Assembly (NCBI GenBank): GCA_031292485.1
Contig: JARLHA010000044.1
Location: 1 to 34,048 of the forward strand
Direction: 5' to 3'
Source of the DNA: Mucilaginibacter sp.
GTDB lineage: Bacteria > Bacteroidota > Bacteroidia > Sphingobacteriales > Sphingobacteriaceae
DNA length: 34,048 nucleotides
Of the stretch, positions 7,691 to 15,799 are shown piece after piece (position 1 is the stretch's first letter; each line of letters opens with the position of its first letter). The translations under genes and the position numbers were made by a program. The notes beneath the pieces are model-generated. The model made no database searches. It had not been told where the DNA came from and saw only the letters and a list, made by a program, of their open reading frames with translations.

Positions 7691-8248
7691 ATGATCACCA
7701 GCTTTCACCTTATCAAAAAACTATTATTGCCGGCTATATTGGTATGCCTTTTTTCGGCTTCTTACGCACAGGTAGAGGTTGCGCACCTCTCATCAAAAGA
7801 TTTTAATGCAACGGGTTTCGGCGGCTTTCTTAATATCGCTATTCCGGTTAACGATGCTAACGCCGCCATTGTGGAAGGCGGTGTTTATGTTTTTAGCAAC
7901 AATGGCAGCCATGAGGCAGTTGCGCCAGTGCTGGCTGGGTACAGGCATTTATTATCTGCCGATGACGACTATGGTTTTTATGTTGAACCTGTTGCCGGCT
8001 ATACCTTTGGAGGCACCGATATACAGGCCTATGATGCTAATGGCACAGCGCTTACTAACTCCAATGGTGACCAGATAGACCAAAAAGTGGCAGGCCCTGT
8101 CGGCGGACTCGGTTTCGGTTATTTATTCCGGGAATCGGGGCCCATCAGGTTTAACATCAGTTTGCGTTACGAGCATACATTCGTTACCGGTGGCTATCCG
8201 TCGTTAAATATCATTGCATTTCGCATTTCGCACAGCTTTTCGTTCTGA
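7691..8248 (+). CDS. Small outer-membrane beta-barrel-like protein
   Basis: The ATG at 7691 is chosen because it directly precedes a signal peptide (MITSFHLIKKLLLPAILVCLFSASYA, cleavage before QVEV); an upstream in-frame extension to 7541 would bury that signal and has no family character. The mature part, about 160 residues, alternates hydrophobic and polar residues, is rich in Gly and aromatics and ends in Phe (FRISHSFSF), the usual C-terminal signature of Bacteroidota outer-membrane barrels. Strand-like pieces such as YGFYVEPVAGYTFGG and PIRFNISLRYEHTFV support a small barrel of roughly 8 strands. An ECF sigma factor gene begins 71 bp downstream on the same strand, a suggestive but unproven link. 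Confidence 0.75.
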   Translation: MITSFHLIKKLLLPAILVCLFSASYAQVEVAHLSSKDFNATGFGGFLNIAIPVNDANAAIVEGGVYVFSNNGSHEAVAPVLAGYRHLLSADDDYGFYVEPVAGYTFGGTDIQAYDANGTALTNSNGDQIDQKVAGPVGGLGFGYLFRESGPIRFNISLRYEHTFVTGGYPSLNIIAFRISHSFSF

Positions 8249-8319
8249 TTATTCCGCTATATTCAGCAAATATTTTATGGCCGGCAACGGATAACAGGGG
8301 GCTTGCGCCTGTAAAGGAT

Positions 8320-8895
8320 GTGACAAAAAAGCAAACGCAAAAATTAGTAAAAGCATGTGTGCAAAATGATCGCGGCGCCCAGGAGGCGCTGTACAAGCTT
8401 TACTATGCCGATATGATGCAGGTTTGTCAAAGTTACCTGGCCGATGAAGAACTTGCCCGGGAAGCTTTTAATACGGCGTTTTTAACGGTATTTGAGTCGA
8501 TTAAAAATTTTGATACAGAAAGGGGCGAACTGGGCGGCTGGATCAGGAGGATCATGGTTTATTCATCGATAGACTTATACCGGGCGGAATTAAAATTCGG
8601 CAATGTAACCGACGATCTTCCTGAACAGGAAACAGAATTTATACCGCCGGCAGTTTTGGAAAAGCTGTACTTTGAGGACATTCTGCGGCATATCCGCACG
8701 CTGCCCTCCGCCACCCAAACGGTATTCATTTTATCGGTGCTTGACGGATTTTCGCATAAGGAGATAAGCGAACAGCTAAACATCAGCGAGGGTACCTCGC
8801 GCTGGCATTTGTCGGAGGCCAAAAAACAGCTGCGCGGGCTGCTGGAGAACAAACCGGGCGCTGCCCGGCCAATGGAAAGGGGAGGGAGAAAATGA
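8320..8895 (+). CDS. ECF-type RNA polymerase sigma factor
   Basis: A 191-residue sigma-70 family protein of the extracytoplasmic-function class, directing RNA polymerase to a specific promoter set. Region 2 spans about residues 10-90 (ALYKLYYADMMQVCQSYLADEELAREAFNTAF...), with FDTERGELGGWIRRI at its end; region 4 spans about 115-170, with an HTH in FSHKEISEQLNISEGTSRWHL. The start is GTG at 8320, preceded by AAAGGA. Its stop overlaps the ATG of the next gene in an ATGA, so the two are translationally coupled. Coupled neighbours are often anti-sigma factors, but the next protein has no recognisable anti-sigma domain. Confidence 0.93.
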   Translation: MTKKQTQKLVKACVQNDRGAQEALYKLYYADMMQVCQSYLADEELAREAFNTAFLTVFESIKNFDTERGELGGWIRRIMVYSSIDLYRAELKFGNVTDDLPEQETEFIPPAVLEKLYFEDILRHIRTLPSATQTVFILSVLDGFSHKEISEQLNISEGTSRWHLSEAKKQLRGLLENKPGAARPMERGGRK

Positions 8896-9554
8896 AAAAA
8901 CCTTTGGGTTACCCTGAACTTTGGCAAAAAAAACAGCGTGAGCTGCCTGTAAAAGGTAATGCGGATGCTGAGTGGCAACGGATTAGCGCCATTTTGGATA
9001 AGCGAATGCCCACATCTGGCGTCGTAAATAAACCGTCCCGTTTCAAAATGCCGAAATGGGGGCTCAAGTTGCTGGTGGGGGTTTCGTCGGTGGTGGCGGT
9101 ATACGTGGCCGGCCGTTTATATCTTTCAAAAAAACACCACGATTCCGCAAAACCCAATATACAGCAAATCCACCGCGATTCGGTGGCCCCGGCAGCTAAC
9201 GGCACTTCGCCGGCACAGGGAATTGCTAAACCGGTTACCGTGGGCAGCACGCAGGGGATAAGCCCCATAACAGGTAGCGCTGATCGCCGCTTTACCGGTC
9301 AAGCCAAACTTAATAACGATGTCCCAATGCGCGGCCGGCACGTAACAGATTCCATTAAGGCGCCTGATATTTTGAACGTTCCGATACATCGCGACAGCAT
9401 GTTAGCGCCCATGGAAGCAGCTCCGCTCAAGCCGGTCAGGGATTCGGTAGGCCCGGTAGAGCTTAGAAAAAATGATATTCAGAAAGACACATCAAACAAT
9501 AACAAAAAAACGCCGAAAAAGAAAAGGCGGTCAAAGGTCAGCATCTTTTTTTAA
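8892..9554 (+). CDS. Single-pass membrane protein coupled to the sigma factor
   Basis: A 220-residue protein starting inside the sigma gene's stop (ATGA overlap). Residues 1-55 are cytoplasmic and contain a WQRISAILDKRMP helix; one membrane segment lies at about 57-76 (WGLKLLVGVSSVVAVYVAGRLYL); the remaining ~140 residues are low in structure, rich in Pro, Asn, Asp and Ser, and end in a strongly basic run (KKTPKKKRRSK). The topology (cytoplasmic head, one TM, periplasmic tail) is that of an anti-sigma factor, and position supports this, but no zinc-binding anti-sigma motif or FecR domain is visible. I treat the anti-sigma role as inference. Confidence 0.8.
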   Translation: MKKPLGYPELWQKKQRELPVKGNADAEWQRISAILDKRMPTSGVVNKPSRFKMPKWGLKLLVGVSSVVAVYVAGRLYLSKKHHDSAKPNIQQIHRDSVAPAANGTSPAQGIAKPVTVGSTQGISPITGSADRRFTGQAKLNNDVPMRGRHVTDSIKAPDILNVPIHRDSMLAPMEAAPLKPVRDSVGPVELRKNDIQKDTSNNNKKTPKKKRRSKVSIFF

Positions 9555-9636
9555 CAGGTTTCCTAATTACAATTGCCGGGGTAAATAAAAAATATTTCTC
9601 TTAAATTGCATGCAGTAAAATGCAGAATTTTAAGTT

Positions 9637-10104
9637 ATGATCATTGCGGCAATCGTCCGGAACAAGCAAAATATTCTTTACGGCTTAGCCCTTGCCTTGT
9701 TATTGCTGTTATTAAACTGGCTGGAGTGGCACTTCGTGATCATAAACCATGCTTTTGAAATATATGCAGGCGCTATAGCTCTCATTTTTACCGCGCTGGG
9801 TATCTGGCTTGCTCTAAAGCTGGTAAAACCAAAAGTAAACACCGTGGTGATTGAAAAGCCGGTAGTTGCCGATGCCGGGTTTATATTAAACGAGGCGGAA
9901 TTAAGCAGGCGGCGCATCAGCAGCCGCGAATTGGAGGTGTTGCAGCTGATGGCGCAAGGCCTGAGCAACCAGGAAATAGCCGAAAGCTTATTTGTATCAT
10001 TAAACACTATAAAAACGCATACCTCAAACCTGTTTTTAAAACTGGAAGCCGAACGGCGCACCCAGGCTATTGAAAAAGCAAAACGATTAAGTTTGATCCC
10101 CTGA
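9637..10104 (+). CDS. Membrane-anchored LuxR-type transcriptional regulator
   Basis: A 155-residue protein with two membrane segments (about 13-34, LYGLALALLLLLLNWLEWHFVI, and 41-63, IYAGAIALIFTALGIWLALKLV) followed by a LuxR/FixJ-type HTH at about 92-150 (SSRELEVLQLMAQGLSNQEIAESLFVSLNTIKTHTSNLF). There is no receiver domain, so the DNA-binding domain is tethered to the inner membrane, and any signal must come through the short hairpin or a partner. It follows the sigma/TM pair by 82 bp on the same strand and may be regulated with it. The start ATG lies just before the first membrane segment. Confidence 0.87.
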   Translation: MIIAAIVRNKQNILYGLALALLLLLLNWLEWHFVIINHAFEIYAGAIALIFTALGIWLALKLVKPKVNTVVIEKPVVADAGFILNEAELSRRRISSRELEVLQLMAQGLSNQEIAESLFVSLNTIKTHTSNLFLKLEAERRTQAIEKAKRLSLIP

Positions 10105-10223
10105 TCCTTTCGTGCTTACGGGTGATTAGCGCGCTTTTCTGCAAAATCACCCGAAAGTATGACGGAAAAATGAATACGATATTTCAATTTTGGGCAGATG
10201 TTAAACATTAAACAATCAGCAAA

Positions 10224-10763
10224 ATGAAAAAGACAGTTTGGGTTTGCGGCTTAATAGCCGGTATGATAAGTATATCCTGGGCCCTTGTGGGTGAAGGCCA
10301 GTTGAGCGCTCATTTAAGCATGAATACGCGGACGTTTTTGGGCTACGCCACCATGATCCTCGCGTTTTCACTCATCTTTGTGGCCATAAAAAATTACAGG
10401 GATACACACAATAATGGCCAGGTTACTTTTGGTAAGGCGTTGGGTATTGGCCTGTTGGTAACGCTTATCGCCTCAACGGTATATGTGGTGGTTTGGATGA
10501 TAGATTTTAAATATTTTGTACCGGATTTTGGCGAAAAATATACCGCGCAGGTAATATCCGAAATGAAAGCAAACGGCGCAAGCGTGGCGGCTGTAAAAAA
10601 AGAAACGGCCGAAATGACAGCTACCATGACGAAATATAAAACAAGTGCCCTTTTCAGGATCCTGGTTACCTATTCAGAAATTGTACCTGTAGGCGTGGTG
10701 GTTTCCTTAATAGCGGCGCTTATCCTTAAAAAGAAGTCTAAATCCGAAATGGCGGCAGCATAA
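10224..10763 (+). CDS. DUF4199 family membrane protein
   Basis: A 179-residue integral membrane protein with four hydrophobic segments (about 5-22, 38-55, 74-95 and 146-168). The pattern LGYATMILAFSLIFVAIKNYRD, then FGKALGIGLLVTLIASTVYVVVWMI, a polar insert, and SEIVPVGVVVSLIAALILKKKS is characteristic of DUF4199, a Bacteroidota family of unknown function. The polar region between segments 3 and 4 (about 98-145, Ala/Lys/Glu-rich) probably faces one side as a helical pair. A VOC-family gene starts 29 bp after its stop, so the two are likely co-transcribed. Confidence 0.87.
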   Translation: MKKTVWVCGLIAGMISISWALVGEGQLSAHLSMNTRTFLGYATMILAFSLIFVAIKNYRDTHNNGQVTFGKALGIGLLVTLIASTVYVVVWMIDFKYFVPDFGEKYTAQVISEMKANGASVAAVKKETAEMTATMTKYKTSALFRILVTYSEIVPVGVVVSLIAALILKKKSKSEMAAA

Positions 10764-10792
10764 TTCAATAAACAAATCAGATTATAATTTAT

Positions 10793-11173
10793 ATGAAAAA
10801 AGTAACAGGTATTGGCGGCGTATTTTTTAAATGCGATGACCCGAAAGGCATGAACGATTGGTACGTAAAAAACCTTGGCCTGCCGGTCGGCCAATATGGA
10901 ACGACGTTTGAGTGGCGGCACGATGATGATCCGTCCAAAACAGGGTCAACATCGTGGTGTACTTTTGCAAAAGACACCAAATATTTTGATCCATCGGCAA
11001 AACCTTTTATGATCAATTACCGGGTTGAAAACCTTGTTGCGCTGGTGGAAGAACTAAAAAAGGAAAATGTGACCATTGTGGATGAAATAGCTGACTATGA
11101 CTATGGCAAGTTCATTCACGTACTCGATCCGGAAGGGAACATTATTGAGCTTTGGGAGCCGAAGGATGAGTAA
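10793..11173 (+). CDS. VOC-family (glyoxalase/bleomycin-resistance fold) protein
   Basis: A 126-residue protein with the paired beta-alpha-beta-beta-beta modules of the vicinal oxygen chelate superfamily: KVTGIGGVFFKCDDPKGMNDWYVKNLGLP opens module one, and the end YGKFIHVLDPEGNIIELWEPKDE is the usual last strand, with H and E at metal-ligand positions. The first-strand position that often holds His reads Phe here (GGVFFKC), so metal binding may be incomplete in a monomer. The substrate is unknown. It lies 29 bp behind the DUF4199 gene and probably shares its transcript. Confidence 0.87.
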   Translation: MKKVTGIGGVFFKCDDPKGMNDWYVKNLGLPVGQYGTTFEWRHDDDPSKTGSTSWCTFAKDTKYFDPSAKPFMINYRVENLVALVEELKKENVTIVDEIADYDYGKFIHVLDPEGNIIELWEPKDE

Positions 11174-11262
11174 GTGGGGTTAACGGGGACAGCAGGCGTT
11201 TTTAGTTTGTCGCCGCAGGGGTTTCCTGCAAGGAACACCGCGTGCAATATGCCTGATAATAC

Positions 11263-11286
11263 GCAGGGTTGTCTATGAAACCCTGC
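11263..11286. other. Perfect 8-bp hairpin downstream of the small ORF
   Basis: GCAGGGTT (11263-11270) and AACCCTGC (11279-11286) around an 8-nt loop. No T-run follows on either strand, so it is not a standard terminator. It lies between the convergent VOC gene and the 46-residue ORF. Confidence 0.4.
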
Positions 11287-11307
11287 TGATACGGAATGTT
11301 CGTTGCT

Positions 11308-11448
11308 TTATGATCTAAGCATCAGGTAAAGTACAACGATTACTAAAAATACAGGTACAAAAACCCTGATACATTCCTTTAAATTATATGATCCGTTAAC
11401 AAATACGGCTTTAAAGGCGGATAATTCGGATTCGATAAAGTGATTCAT
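11308..11448 (-). CDS. Small membrane protein, 46 residues
   Basis: A short minus-strand frame starting with ATG at 11448 and ending TAA at 11308. It encodes MNHFIESELSAFKAVFVNGS, then YNLKECIRVF, then a strongly hydrophobic segment (VPVFLVIVVLYLMLRS) that fits one membrane helix with a short basic tail. TAAGGAC just before the ATG is a fair ribosome-binding site. It is the only good candidate gene in an otherwise empty 530-bp gap. I recognise no family. Small one-TM proteins of this kind are often stress or regulatory partners of larger membrane proteins, but nothing here names a partner. Confidence 0.5.
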   Translation of the reverse strand: MNHFIESELSAFKAVFVNGSYNLKECIRVFVPVFLVIVVLYLMLRS

Positions 11449-11640
11449 GTCCTTAGATTTTAATTGTTAATACTGCCGGAATTCATTGTTAAGTGAATTC
11501 GCAAACGAATATACCATGATAATTGCAGATAAAATATGCGCCTGGATAGGTTAAAATGTGATCATCGACATAAAAAAAATTCAAATTGGTGTTCTGGTTT
11601 TGCATGCAATATTTGCCAGGGTACAGCGTTTGGTTAGCGA

Positions 11641-11672
11641 TTGCAATTTTCACCATATTATACTTAACTTTG
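11641..11672 (+). promoter_or_regulatory. Promoter of the TPR-like exported protein
   Basis: TTG at 11641-11643, a 21-nt spacer and TAACTTTG (11665-11672), an exact match to TAnnTTTG, 29 nt before the ATG at 11702. Confidence 0.65.
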
Positions 11673-11701
11673 CAAGCTGGTTTAAGCCCTAAGGATTTTA
11701 A

Positions 11702-12328
11702 ATGAAACTTTTACTGGTCATTTTTTTTGCCGCCATCTGTACTCCGGCCTCGGCCCAGTGGTACCGCGTCGACCAGCTTTTAAAGAAAAAGGCCACCCGC
11801 ACCCCTTACGAGGATCTTTCAGGAGGACGGTATATTGTCCGGTTAACGGCCGAAAAGGCCCCTCATCCTAAAATTTCTCCGGAGTTGATAGATCGTTCAG
11901 AGTACAGCCTGGAAGCGTCGGAAAGTGTAGTGATGCAATTAGCACAGCACAATATGCGCTTCAGGATATATAATGATGCCAGCTATAATTTCAGCGACCT
12001 GGCCCGATTATATGTTAAACAGAACAGGCTTTCGGAAGCTAAATGGTTTTTACTGCAAAGCAATAACATCGCCCGCCAGGAAAATGACGATAAACATACC
12101 ATCGAGAATTTGATTGAACTGGCCAGCATAAAAGCTACCATGGGCGACGTGCTGCTGGCGCAGCAGGACCTGGCCGAAGCCCATGATCTTGCCTATGCAA
12201 AAGGGTTAAACCAGTACATGGAAACCATTGAACTGGCAACCCAATATATTAAGCAAAACAAGCAACCAAAACAGCGGCCGGCTTTAATTTATGCTGATGA
12301 TGCACAGAATAAAACCAAAGCCGAATAA
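11702..12328 (+). CDS. Exported TPR-like protein
   Basis: A 208-residue protein with a signal peptide (MKLLLVIFFAAICTPASA, cleavage before QWYR). Residues about 70-185 form consecutive helix pairs with TPR-like spacing: FSDLARLYVKQNRLSEAKWFLLQSNNIAR, then ENLIELASIKATMGDVLLAQQDLAEAHDLAYAKG. This suggests a periplasmic protein-interaction adaptor. The C-terminal 25 residues are Lys/Gln-rich and probably disordered. It has its own promoter (11641-11672) and terminator (12437-12470), so it is a single-gene unit. The Prc protease gene follows; some periplasmic proteases use TPR adaptors (NlpI for E. coli Prc), so a functional link is possible but only inferred from adjacency. Confidence 0.78.
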   Translation: MKLLLVIFFAAICTPASAQWYRVDQLLKKKATRTPYEDLSGGRYIVRLTAEKAPHPKISPELIDRSEYSLEASESVVMQLAQHNMRFRIYNDASYNFSDLARLYVKQNRLSEAKWFLLQSNNIARQENDDKHTIENLIELASIKATMGDVLLAQQDLAEAHDLAYAKGLNQYMETIELATQYIKQNKQPKQRPALIYADDAQNKTKAE

Positions 12329-12436
12329 TAAAGTGGCCTGTAAATCAGTTCTAAACCTGCTTGTTTTGTAACAATATAGTAAAAAGCAAAATGTTTTGTA
12401 AAACAATTAAAACATTATTGTATAATTGTTATTCAT

Positions 12437-12470
12437 AAAAAAGAGACAGCATTCAGGCCGTCTCTTTTTT
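12437..12470 (+). terminator. Intrinsic terminator after the TPR-like gene
   Basis: AAAAAAGAGAC (12437-12447) pairs with GTCTCTTTTTT (12460-12470): 11 bp, 12-nt loop, closing in a T-run. It excludes an upstream start for Prc at 12426, since that frame would begin at the hairpin. Confidence 0.88.
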
Positions 12471-12551
12471 GTTTACTTTAGCGAAATTATTTATCAGCAG
12501 GCACGACAATTGATGTTTTATTTATTCCCCGATTTAAAAAGTGTAAAAGAT

Positions 12552-14708
12552 ATGTTTAAGAAGTTATATTTATTGCTGGTGATTGGCGCAGCATTCGCCT
12601 GTCATGCAGCACCCTCAAAACCTATTAAAGTTGCCGGTTCAAATGACCTGCAGCCCGATGAACAGGAAAGTATTGTTTGCCGCACCGTTTCTGAACTGAT
12701 AACCAACTATAATTATAAAAAAGTTCCTCTTAATGATTCATTGTCTGAGGTGATCTTTAACAGGTATATAAAAACGCTCGACGAAAGCCACAATTATTTA
12801 TTGGCTTCGGATATTGCTGATTTCAGCAAATACAAAGATGTTTTGGACGACGATGTAAAAAGCGGCAACCTGAACGATGTGTTTTATATTTTTAATGTTT
12901 ACCAGAAAAGGTATATCGAGCACATTAACTATTCCATCGCCCAGTTGGATAAGAACTTTGATTTTGACAAAAATGAAAAGTTTGTTTTTGACCGCGACAG
13001 CCTGCCCTGGGTAGCATCACAAAGCGACATGGACAATATTTGGAGTTTACGGGTTAAATACGACCTGCTTAACCTTAAACTGGCCAACCCCGACCTGGCA
13101 AAAGATAAAGAAACTCTAAAAAAGCGTTATCAAAACCTGTTGGCGCAAACCAATAAATTGAACAACCAGGACGTTTTCCAGGTGTTTATGGATGCCTTTA
13201 CCAATGCCATTGATCCGCATACCAATTATTTTACGCCTTCAAACGCGGCTAATTTTAATATTGATATGTCGCGCCAGTTGGAAGGCATCGGTGCAGGGTT
13301 GAATATTGACAACGATTATATCGTCATCAAATCAATTGTTCCGGGCGGTCCTGCCGATAAAAGCAAACAATTAGGGGTTGATGACCGCATTGTTGGTGTT
13401 GGGCAGGGCAAAGAAGGTGAATTTCAGAACGTGATTGGCTGGAGGATTGAAAACGCCATCGCGCTTATCCGCGGTACAAAGGGTACCGTTGTAAGGCTGG
13501 AGATACTGCCGAAAAGCAGCAGCGTTTCGTCAAAACCAAAAATTGTTGAAATGGTGCGCGAGAAGATCATTTTAAAAGATGAATCGGCAAAAAAAGAGAT
13601 CAAGACGTATGACTATAACGGAAAATCTGTAAAAATAGGGATCATTTCGGTTCCGGCTTTTTATATCGACTTTAACGATTATAAATCAGGTAACCCTAAT
13701 TACAAAAGCACCACCCACGATGTTAAATTGCTTATTGATTCATTAAAGCAGGAAGGTGTGGACGGTATTGTGATGGACATGCGCGAAAATGGCGGCGGTT
13801 CATTAATGGAAGCAATTGAACTTACCGGGTTATTTATTAAAACCGGCCCTGTAGTACAGGTTAGGAGCGCGAATGACCAGGTGGAGCAGGATAAGGACGA
13901 AGATCCTTCAATTGCTTATTCGGGCCCGCTGGCGGTGCTGGTTGACAGGTTCAGTGCTTCTGCTACCGAGATCTTCTCTGGTGCTATCCAGGATTACGGC
14001 CGGGGTATTATCGTAGGTACCCAAACTTACGGTAAAGGGTCGGTTCAAAACGCTATCGATCTTGATAAAGTGATCCAAAGCTCATTGCGCGACAGGATTG
14101 CCTCCTTAATGGGTAAAAACGGCAAACCGGTATCAACAGGTAGCCAGAGTGTTTTTGGCCAGTTGAATTTAACCATCGCGAAGTTCTACCGCATCACAGG
14201 CAACTCAACCCAGCATAAAGGCGTTATGCCCGATATTCAGTTCCCTTCAGTTATCCCGATGGATAAATATGGCGAAGATACTGAACCATCCGCAATGCCT
14301 TTTGATGTTATTGACAAATCTGATTACACGAAAGTAGGCGATTTCTCGCCTGTATTACCGCAGTTGAAAACATTGCACGATCAGCGCATGGCTAACAGCG
14401 CCAGTTATAATTTCCTGATGGAAGACATCGCTAACTTTAAAAAGCACGATAGTGAAAAAAGCATTATCCTGAATGAAGATCAGCTTAAAAAACAAAGGGA
14501 TGCAGATGAAAAGAAATCATTTGCCGATGATAACCAGCGCCGTGTTGCTATGGGGCTTCCTGAATTAAAACAGGGACAGCCAAAACCAAGGAATGAAGAC
14601 CTTGACTTTTTAAAGAAAGAAGCCGGGCAAATCTTAACTGATTATATCACCCTGGATACCAAATATACCAGTACAAACGGTAAACCGGCGGTTCCGGCAA
14701 ACAAATAA
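12552..14708 (+). CDS. prc: Carboxy-terminal (tail-specific) processing protease Prc
   Basis: A periplasmic S41 serine protease of 718 residues that degrades or trims proteins from their C-termini, including envelope and peptidoglycan-remodelling proteins. The ATG at 12552 is chosen because it opens a signal peptide (MFKKLYLLLVIGAAFACHAA); the frame extends back to 12426, but through a terminator. Domains in order: N-terminal helical TSP domain (about 30-200), PDZ (about 240-330, with GIGAGLNIDNDYIVIKSIVPGGPA), S41 catalytic domain (about 370-560) and a C-terminal DUF3340-type domain. Catalytic S470 (FSASATEIF), D481 and K495 (TYGKGSVQ) keep the exact +11 and +25 spacing of E. coli Prc S430/D441/K455. 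A terminator follows at 14729. Confidence 0.95.
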   Translation: MFKKLYLLLVIGAAFACHAAPSKPIKVAGSNDLQPDEQESIVCRTVSELITNYNYKKVPLNDSLSEVIFNRYIKTLDESHNYLLASDIADFSKYKDVLDDDVKSGNLNDVFYIFNVYQKRYIEHINYSIAQLDKNFDFDKNEKFVFDRDSLPWVASQSDMDNIWSLRVKYDLLNLKLANPDLAKDKETLKKRYQNLLAQTNKLNNQDVFQVFMDAFTNAIDPHTNYFTPSNAANFNIDMSRQLEGIGAGLNIDNDYIVIKSIVPGGPADKSKQLGVDDRIVGVGQGKEGEFQNVIGWRIENAIALIRGTKGTVVRLEILPKSSSVSSKPKIVEMVREKIILKDESAKKEIKTYDYNGKSVKIGIISVPAFYIDFNDYKSGNPNYKSTTHDVKLLIDSLKQEGVDGIVMDMRENGGGSLMEAIELTGLFIKTGPVVQVRSANDQVEQDKDEDPSIAYSGPLAVLVDRFSASATEIFSGAIQDYGRGIIVGTQTYGKGSVQNAIDLDKVIQSSLRDRIASLMGKNGKPVSTGSQSVFGQLNLTIAKFYRITGNSTQHKGVMPDIQFPSVIPMDKYGEDTEPSAMPFDVIDKSDYTKVGDFSPVLPQLKTLHDQRMANSASYNFLMEDIANFKKHDSEKSIILNEDQLKKQRDADEKKSFADDNQRRVAMGLPELKQGQPKPRNEDLDFLKKEAGQILTDYITLDTKYTSTNGKPAVPANK

Positions 14709-14728
14709 CAATTGATGATCAGCATAAC

Positions 14729-14755
14729 AAAAATCCCGCATTAGCCGGGATTTTT
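14729..14755 (+). terminator. Intrinsic terminator after prc
   Basis: AAAAATCCCG (14729-14738) pairs with CGGGATTTTT (14746-14755), 10 bp with a 7-nt loop, ending in a T-run, 21 nt after the prc stop. Confidence 0.88.
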
Positions 14756-14855
14756 TGGTTTACAAGCATTTTAATATTCTGTTAGCCCGGTGGTTATTAA
14801 AAAAGCAATGCAACAGGTTTGAGCTTAATCAACATAAATATTGTTACAAAACGCA

Positions 14856-14887
14856 TTGCGCTTGCTGAAAACAAAATCATAGCTTTG
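14856..14887 (+). promoter_or_regulatory. Promoter of the DUF1835 gene
   Basis: TTG at 14856-14858, a 21-nt spacer and TAGCTTTG (14880-14887), an exact TAnnTTTG match, 27 nt before the ATG at 14915. The spacing is identical to that of the promoter at 11641. Confidence 0.62.
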
Positions 14888-14914
14888 ATTTTTATGCTTT
14901 AAGCTTTTACCTGT

Positions 14915-15703
14915 ATGAGCATCCTCCACATCCTTAACGGCGATTCAACCGCGCTGAGTTTTGAAGAAACCGGCCTTGAAGGCGATGTACTGATTTGGCG
15001 CGAAGTGTTTTCGGAGGGACCCCTGGAAGAAAATACTACCTCTGCAGACTTTTGGAAAAAACGTTCAGAATGGATTTGTGAGACCTTTAAGGAAACGCCC
15101 GAAAATTACCAGCAAAGTGTACTCGATCAGATCGCCAAACTGGATGATTCATATGACGAAATTAACCTGTGGTTTGAGTTTGACCTGCATTGCCAGGCAA
15201 ATCTGTTGGGGATAATGACTTACCTGAAACAAAAAACAGATCTTTCCGCCCCGGCTACTTATTTGATCTGCCCAAATGATTACCCGGGCAAAGATGACTT
15301 TCGTGGTATGGGTGAACTAACGAGCGAAGAACTGGTTTATTTATACGATACCATAAGGGTGCAGCTAAGCGAAATTGATTTTGTGCTTGCCGCGGAAGCC
15401 TGGGCTGTTTACATCAGGCGGGATGCGGAGAAACTTAAAGACTTTTTAAATAATACCACTTTCTGGGGCAGCCTGCACCTGTTAAAACCTGCCCTGTCTG
15501 CCCAGCTTAAAAGGCTGCCGGTTAACGACAAAGGCCTAAACTACATTGAACAAAGATTAGTGGATATTTATAATTACGGTTACAAAACCTGGCCCGGGAT
15601 ATTAAGCGTTTTTTGGGAAAAGGAAAAAATATATGGCATGGGCGATATGGAGATCAATATTTACCTTCAAAAACTTATCCGCAAAGGATTGATCACGATA
15701 TAA
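14915..15703 (+). CDS. DUF1835 domain protein
   Basis: A 262-residue cytoplasmic protein. The opening SILHILNGDSTALSFEETGLEGDVLIWREVFSEGP is the DUF1835 signature (HxxNGD, then W.xxxSxGP). The central WFEFDLHCQANLLGIMTYL and the C-terminal half, containing paired helices and a YNYGYKTWPGILSVFWEKEKIYGMGDMEI segment, match the DUF1835/DUF3658 arrangement. Function is unknown in the family. It is flanked by the prc terminator and its own promoter, so it is monocistronic, and it is convergent with the GHL10 gene ending at 15800. Confidence 0.87.
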   Translation: MSILHILNGDSTALSFEETGLEGDVLIWREVFSEGPLEENTTSADFWKKRSEWICETFKETPENYQQSVLDQIAKLDDSYDEINLWFEFDLHCQANLLGIMTYLKQKTDLSAPATYLICPNDYPGKDDFRGMGELTSEELVYLYDTIRVQLSEIDFVLAAEAWAVYIRRDAEKLKDFLNNTTFWGSLHLLKPALSAQLKRLPVNDKGLNYIEQRLVDIYNYGYKTWPGILSVFWEKEKIYGMGDMEINIYLQKLIRKGLITI

Positions 15704-15799
15704 AACAGGACTAGGATAGAATTGCCAAAAACTGCCGGTTTTTAACAGGCAACTGGTTCAAATTGCTTATTCTTCTTTCCTGGTTCTTGATTCTCAACA

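Noticed and set aside
12426..12551. N-terminal extension of Prc to 12426
   Set aside because: It would start at the terminator hairpin of the preceding gene and place a non-conserved segment before a clear signal peptide at 12552.
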